NCBI RefSeq assembly: GCF_009928525.1
Contig: NZ_JAABOK010000002.1
Coordinates: 124,001 to 188,000 of the forward strand
Reading direction: 5' to 3'
Length of the DNA stretch: 64,000 nt
Source of the DNA: Chitinophaga solisilvae
GTDB taxonomy: Bacteria; Bacteroidota; Bacteroidia; Chitinophagales; Chitinophagaceae
Shown here in pieces: positions 61,472 to 64,000 of this stretch. The translations under genes and the position numbers were made by a program. The notes under the pieces were generated by a model, which saw only the letters and a list, made by a program, of their open reading frames with translations, made no database searches and was not told the origin of the DNA. Each line of letters begins with the position of its first letter. Position 1 is the first letter of the stretch.

Positions 61472-62908
61472 ATGCGAAAATTATGGATGGCATTAGGTTG
61501 TGTATGGTTAAGCCTGCACGCAGCCAATGCACAGAGCGGAGAACCGCCTTATGTGCCTGAAACAGACAAAGCGGTGCTGCAGAAGCTGGAAGAGTGGCAG
61601 GACTGGAAATTTGGAATGATTATTCACTGGGGACCGTACTCCCAGTGGGGAGTGGTGGAGTCCTGGAGTATCTGCCCGGAAGATGAAGGATGGACACAGC
61701 ATGATCCGAAATATTCCTACTTCGAATATGTGAAAAGATATGAAGCGTTGGGTAAATCGTTTAATCCTACCCGCTTTGCGCCGGAGAAATGGGCTAAAGC
61801 CGCTGCCAACGCAGGGATGAAGTATGTGGTGTTTACAACCAAGCATCACGATGGCTATGCCATGTTTGATACAAAACAGAGCGATTACCGCGTAACTGCG
61901 CCAGACGTGGCTTTCAGCAAGAACCCGCGCGCAAATATCGCCAAAGAGGTATTTGAGGCATTCCGCCAGGAAGGTGTGCATGCCGGCGCCTATTTCTCCA
62001 AGCCCGACTGGCATGTGGATTCCTATTGGTGGAATTATTTCCCGCCGCACGACCGGAATGTGAATTATGACCTGAAGAAGTATCCTGAAAGATGGAATCA
62101 GTTTAAACAGTATACCTATAATCAGATAGAAGAACTGATGACCGGTTACGGCAAGCTGGAGATACTGTGGCTGGACGGCGGCTGGGTAAGGCCGCTGAAG
62201 CAGCAGACGCAGGAATCGCTCTCCTGGAGCAAGACGCCGCCGCAGGATCAGGACATTGATATGGGAAAGATCACTGCCATGGCCCGGAGCCATCAGCCCG
62301 GACTGATAGTGGTAGACCGCAGCGTGCACGGGCCTTATGAGAACTACCGTACACCGGAGCAGCAGATCCCTGACAAGCCGCTGAGCTACCCATGGGAGAC
62401 CTGTATGACGATGGGCGGTTCCTGGTCTTATGCACCCAATGACAAGTACAAATCCGTCAATACCCTGGTACATAACCTGGTGGATATAGTAGCGAAGGGC
62501 GGTAACTACCTGTTGAATGTAGGCCCGGGCCCTGACGGGGAGCTGCATGATGCCGCCTATACAACTATGAAAGGTATCGGCGACTGGATGCATGTCAACG
62601 GAGAGGCTATTTATGGTACGCGTGCCATAGCGCCTTACAAGGATGGCAAGGTATGTTTTACGCAGAAAAAAGACGGCACAGTGTACGCCATCTGCCTGCT
62701 GGATGAAAATGAGTCCCTGCCGGCTGTTATTTCCTTTAAAGGTATCCGTCCCAAAAAGGGAGGAAGTGTGAATATGTTAGGGGTGTCCGGAAAATTAGTG
62801 TGGAAAACTACCGGAAACGGAGTAGAGGTGAAGTTGCCTGAGGTATTACGTAGTAAAGGGTTTAAGCATGCTGTTGCTATTCGTTTGGGTAGTGTGGAAA
62901 AGATGTGA
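61472..62908 (+). CDS. exported alpha-L-fucosidase (GH29)
   Basis: A 478-residue fucosidase with a signal peptide (to about AANAQ). Start ATG 61472, 3 bp after the mannosidase stop; the TTG at 61466 overlaps that stop and is not needed. Family features: KFGMIIHWGPYSQWG, KHHDGYAMF, the nucleophile Asp in EILWLDGGW, and NYLLNVGPGPDG. Co-transcribed with the mannosidase. Ends in a strong terminator. Confidence 0.92.
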   Translation: MRKLWMALGCVWLSLHAANAQSGEPPYVPETDKAVLQKLEEWQDWKFGMIIHWGPYSQWGVVESWSICPEDEGWTQHDPKYSYFEYVKRYEALGKSFNPTRFAPEKWAKAAANAGMKYVVFTTKHHDGYAMFDTKQSDYRVTAPDVAFSKNPRANIAKEVFEAFRQEGVHAGAYFSKPDWHVDSYWWNYFPPHDRNVNYDLKKYPERWNQFKQYTYNQIEELMTGYGKLEILWLDGGWVRPLKQQTQESLSWSKTPPQDQDIDMGKITAMARSHQPGLIVVDRSVHGPYENYRTPEQQIPDKPLSYPWETCMTMGGSWSYAPNDKYKSVNTLVHNLVDIVAKGGNYLLNVGPGPDGELHDAAYTTMKGIGDWMHVNGEAIYGTRAIAPYKDGKVCFTQKKDGTVYAICLLDENESLPAVISFKGIRPKKGGSVNMLGVSGKLVWKTTGNGVEVKLPEVLRSKGFKHAVAIRLGSVEKM

Positions 62909-62933
62909 GTTTCCTGTTAGAAGAACGTGAAAT

Positions 62934-62973
62934 AAAAAAGAGGAACCGGATAACCCGCCGGCTCCTCTTTTTT
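62934..62973 (+). terminator. intrinsic terminator of the mannosidase/fucosidase operon
   Basis: AAAAAAGAGGAACCGG (62934-62949) with CCGGCTCCTCTTTTTT (62958-62973), one mismatch, U-rich end. Confidence 0.8.
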
Positions 62974-63058
62974 GTTATATAGTGGAATTATTAACGATAG
63001 TATGAACACGAGCGTTAGTAAAAAATATCTCTTTTAACCATAATCCGGAGGAACTGAT

Positions 63059-63838
63059 ATGGAACTTACTATGAACACTGCCGTGACCAAGCCCCATAGA
63101 ATACTGCTGGCAGAAGATGATAAGGCCTGGGGTGATATAGTTAAACGTAACCTCGAGAGTGTAGGGTATCAGGTGGAGCATTGCTGTAACGGACATGAGG
63201 CATGGGAAGAATTTCAGCGAAAACGTTATGATCTGCTGCTGGTGGACATTATGATGCCGAAGAAAAACGGTTTTGAACTGGCACAGGCCGTACGGGTACG
63301 TAATTCTCTCATCCCTATTTTCTTTCTTTCTGCAGAAAAAACAATGGATGCCGATCGGCTCCGTGGCTTTGAACTGGGGGCAGACGGCTACATCGTTAAG
63401 CCTTTCAGCCTGCTGGAGCTGCAGCGCCGTATCAAAGCCTTCCTGAAATGGACCCGCCCCGTAAAATCCGAACTGCTCGTAGGGCATGTATTCGGGGATT
63501 ATACCTACAACTACCGCAAACTCAAAGTCTATAAGAATAATAATATGGGAGAGGCCATCGCTACTTTTTCTCCCACAGAAGCCAAAATTATCAGGTACTT
63601 CTTCAGCCGTCCCAATATCATCATCAAGAAGGATGAACTGCTGATGAAAATCTGGGGTAAGGACGATTTCCACGCCAGCCGCAGTATGGATGTGTTTGTA
63701 GGGAAAATCCGCAAGCAGCTGAGGATTGAGCCGCGGGTAACCCTGGAAACCATTTTCAATGTAGGCCTGCGCCTGAACGTCCCGGAAGACCTCCTGCCGG
63801 AAAAGATCACTATCCCCTTGCAGAATAAACTTCAATAA
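63059..63838 (+). CDS. OmpR-family response regulator (RprY-like)
   Basis: A 259-residue regulator. Receiver domain with acidic pocket E19-D20-D21, phospho-acceptor D63 (LLLVDIMMPKKNG), switch Ser in FFLSAEK and Lys in GYIVKPFS; a winged-helix DNA-binding domain follows (about 145-240). Unusually for this phylum, a strong Shine-Dalgarno GGAGG (63047-63051) lies 7 nt before the ATG. No kinase gene is adjacent; the orphan kinase at 43938 is a possible partner. Targets unknown. Confidence 0.9.
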   Translation: MELTMNTAVTKPHRILLAEDDKAWGDIVKRNLESVGYQVEHCCNGHEAWEEFQRKRYDLLLVDIMMPKKNGFELAQAVRVRNSLIPIFFLSAEKTMDADRLRGFELGADGYIVKPFSLLELQRRIKAFLKWTRPVKSELLVGHVFGDYTYNYRKLKVYKNNNMGEAIATFSPTEAKIIRYFFSRPNIIIKKDELLMKIWGKDDFHASRSMDVFVGKIRKQLRIEPRVTLETIFNVGLRLNVPEDLLPEKITIPLQNKLQ

Positions 63839-63839
63839 T

Positions 63840-64000
63840 ATTTTATTATTTGATTATTTGAGATTTTGAATAAATCGGGGAGCCCCGTTGAGTATTTACG
63901 GATTTTGGAATTTTGGAATGTTGAGATTTTATAAATGGCAGAAACACAGTGAATGTCTTCGCTGCATTATAAAATCTCAACATTCCAAAATTCCAAAATC
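63840..64000. repeat. large palindrome, class B, cut by the window end
   Basis: After the regulator stop come TTATTTGATTATTTGAG units, a small CGGGGAGCCCCG hairpin and then GGATTTTGGAA units. The left arm 63901-63933 pairs perfectly with 63968-64000 and the right arm continues outside. The core holds AATGGCAG and TCTTCGCTGCATT. It starts 1 nt after the stop at 63838. Confidence 0.8.

Overview
The window is ordinary chromosome of a Bacteroidota bacterium, most likely Chitinophaga or a close relative (inference from gene content, no database search). The support is: a type A type IX secretion (T9SS) sorting domain on a DUF1501 protein and a PorT-like barrel next to ubiE/menG; promoters of the Bacteroidota TAnnTTTG type with few Shine-Dalgarno sequences; an atpD-atpC pair separated from the rest of the ATP synthase genes; a TonB receptor with a CarboxypepD_reg-like domain; TssD/VgrG proteins of the Bacteroidota type VI branch; and DUF6728 and RprX/RprY-like proteins. 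I found no rRNA, tRNA, CRISPR array, integrase or insertion sequence.

Layout: 0.3-6.4 kb holds a DUF1800/DUF1501 pair and a His-rich small protein followed by a TonB receptor. 6.5-13.0 kb (minus strand) is an orphan type VI secretion cargo cassette: TssD (Hcp), VgrG, a 1084-residue DUF4280 (PAAR-like) effector ending in a lysozyme-like domain plus an M23 peptidase, and one or two lipoproteins, the first a good immunity candidate. 13.4-31.5 kb is housekeeping: DUF983, an ABC exporter, an EF-G paralogue, YifB/ComM, a MutS-like ATPase, dihydroorotase, PorT, MenG, EngB, YkuK-like, CoA-binding protein, a TIGR01777 epimerase, a GbsR/MarR regulator, pyruvate dehydrogenase E2 and DnaX. 31.6-40.3 kb has an M48-like protein with a damaged zinc motif, GNAT proteins, a Q-rich DUF6600-like lipoprotein, PnuC and a phosphoesterase. 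40.6-50.1 kb has AtpD/AtpC, YqgE, a histidine kinase, a ThiF-like protein, LD-carboxypeptidase, MetG and a DUF433/DUF5615 toxin-antitoxin-like pair. 50.4-63.8 kb has an M57 protease with a lectin domain, FadN, an ABC-2 transporter, SurE, LpxB, a beta-mannosidase/alpha-L-fucosidase pair and an OmpR-type regulator.

The most unusual structure is a family of ten very large palindromes (about 110-200 bp; the best stems are 50-69 bp and perfect or with a single mismatch). Their arms are built from short tandem units (ACGAATT type or TTATTTGA type) around a core containing GCGAAGAT or GCAGCGAA. Eight start within about 8 nt of, or overlap, the stop codon of a neighbouring gene; a ninth does so if a possible partial gene at the window edge is real; one lies between divergent genes. 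They look like oversized, self-homogenising terminator hairpins.

Other points for follow-up: an A10 run in dnaX exactly where a gamma/tau switch would be expected, with stops close behind in both other frames; a sharp change to AT-rich sequence covering the effector C-terminus and its immunity gene; a translation GTPase without the catalytic histidine; an M48-like protein with Arg in place of the first zinc His; and a candidate small RNA upstream of yqgE.
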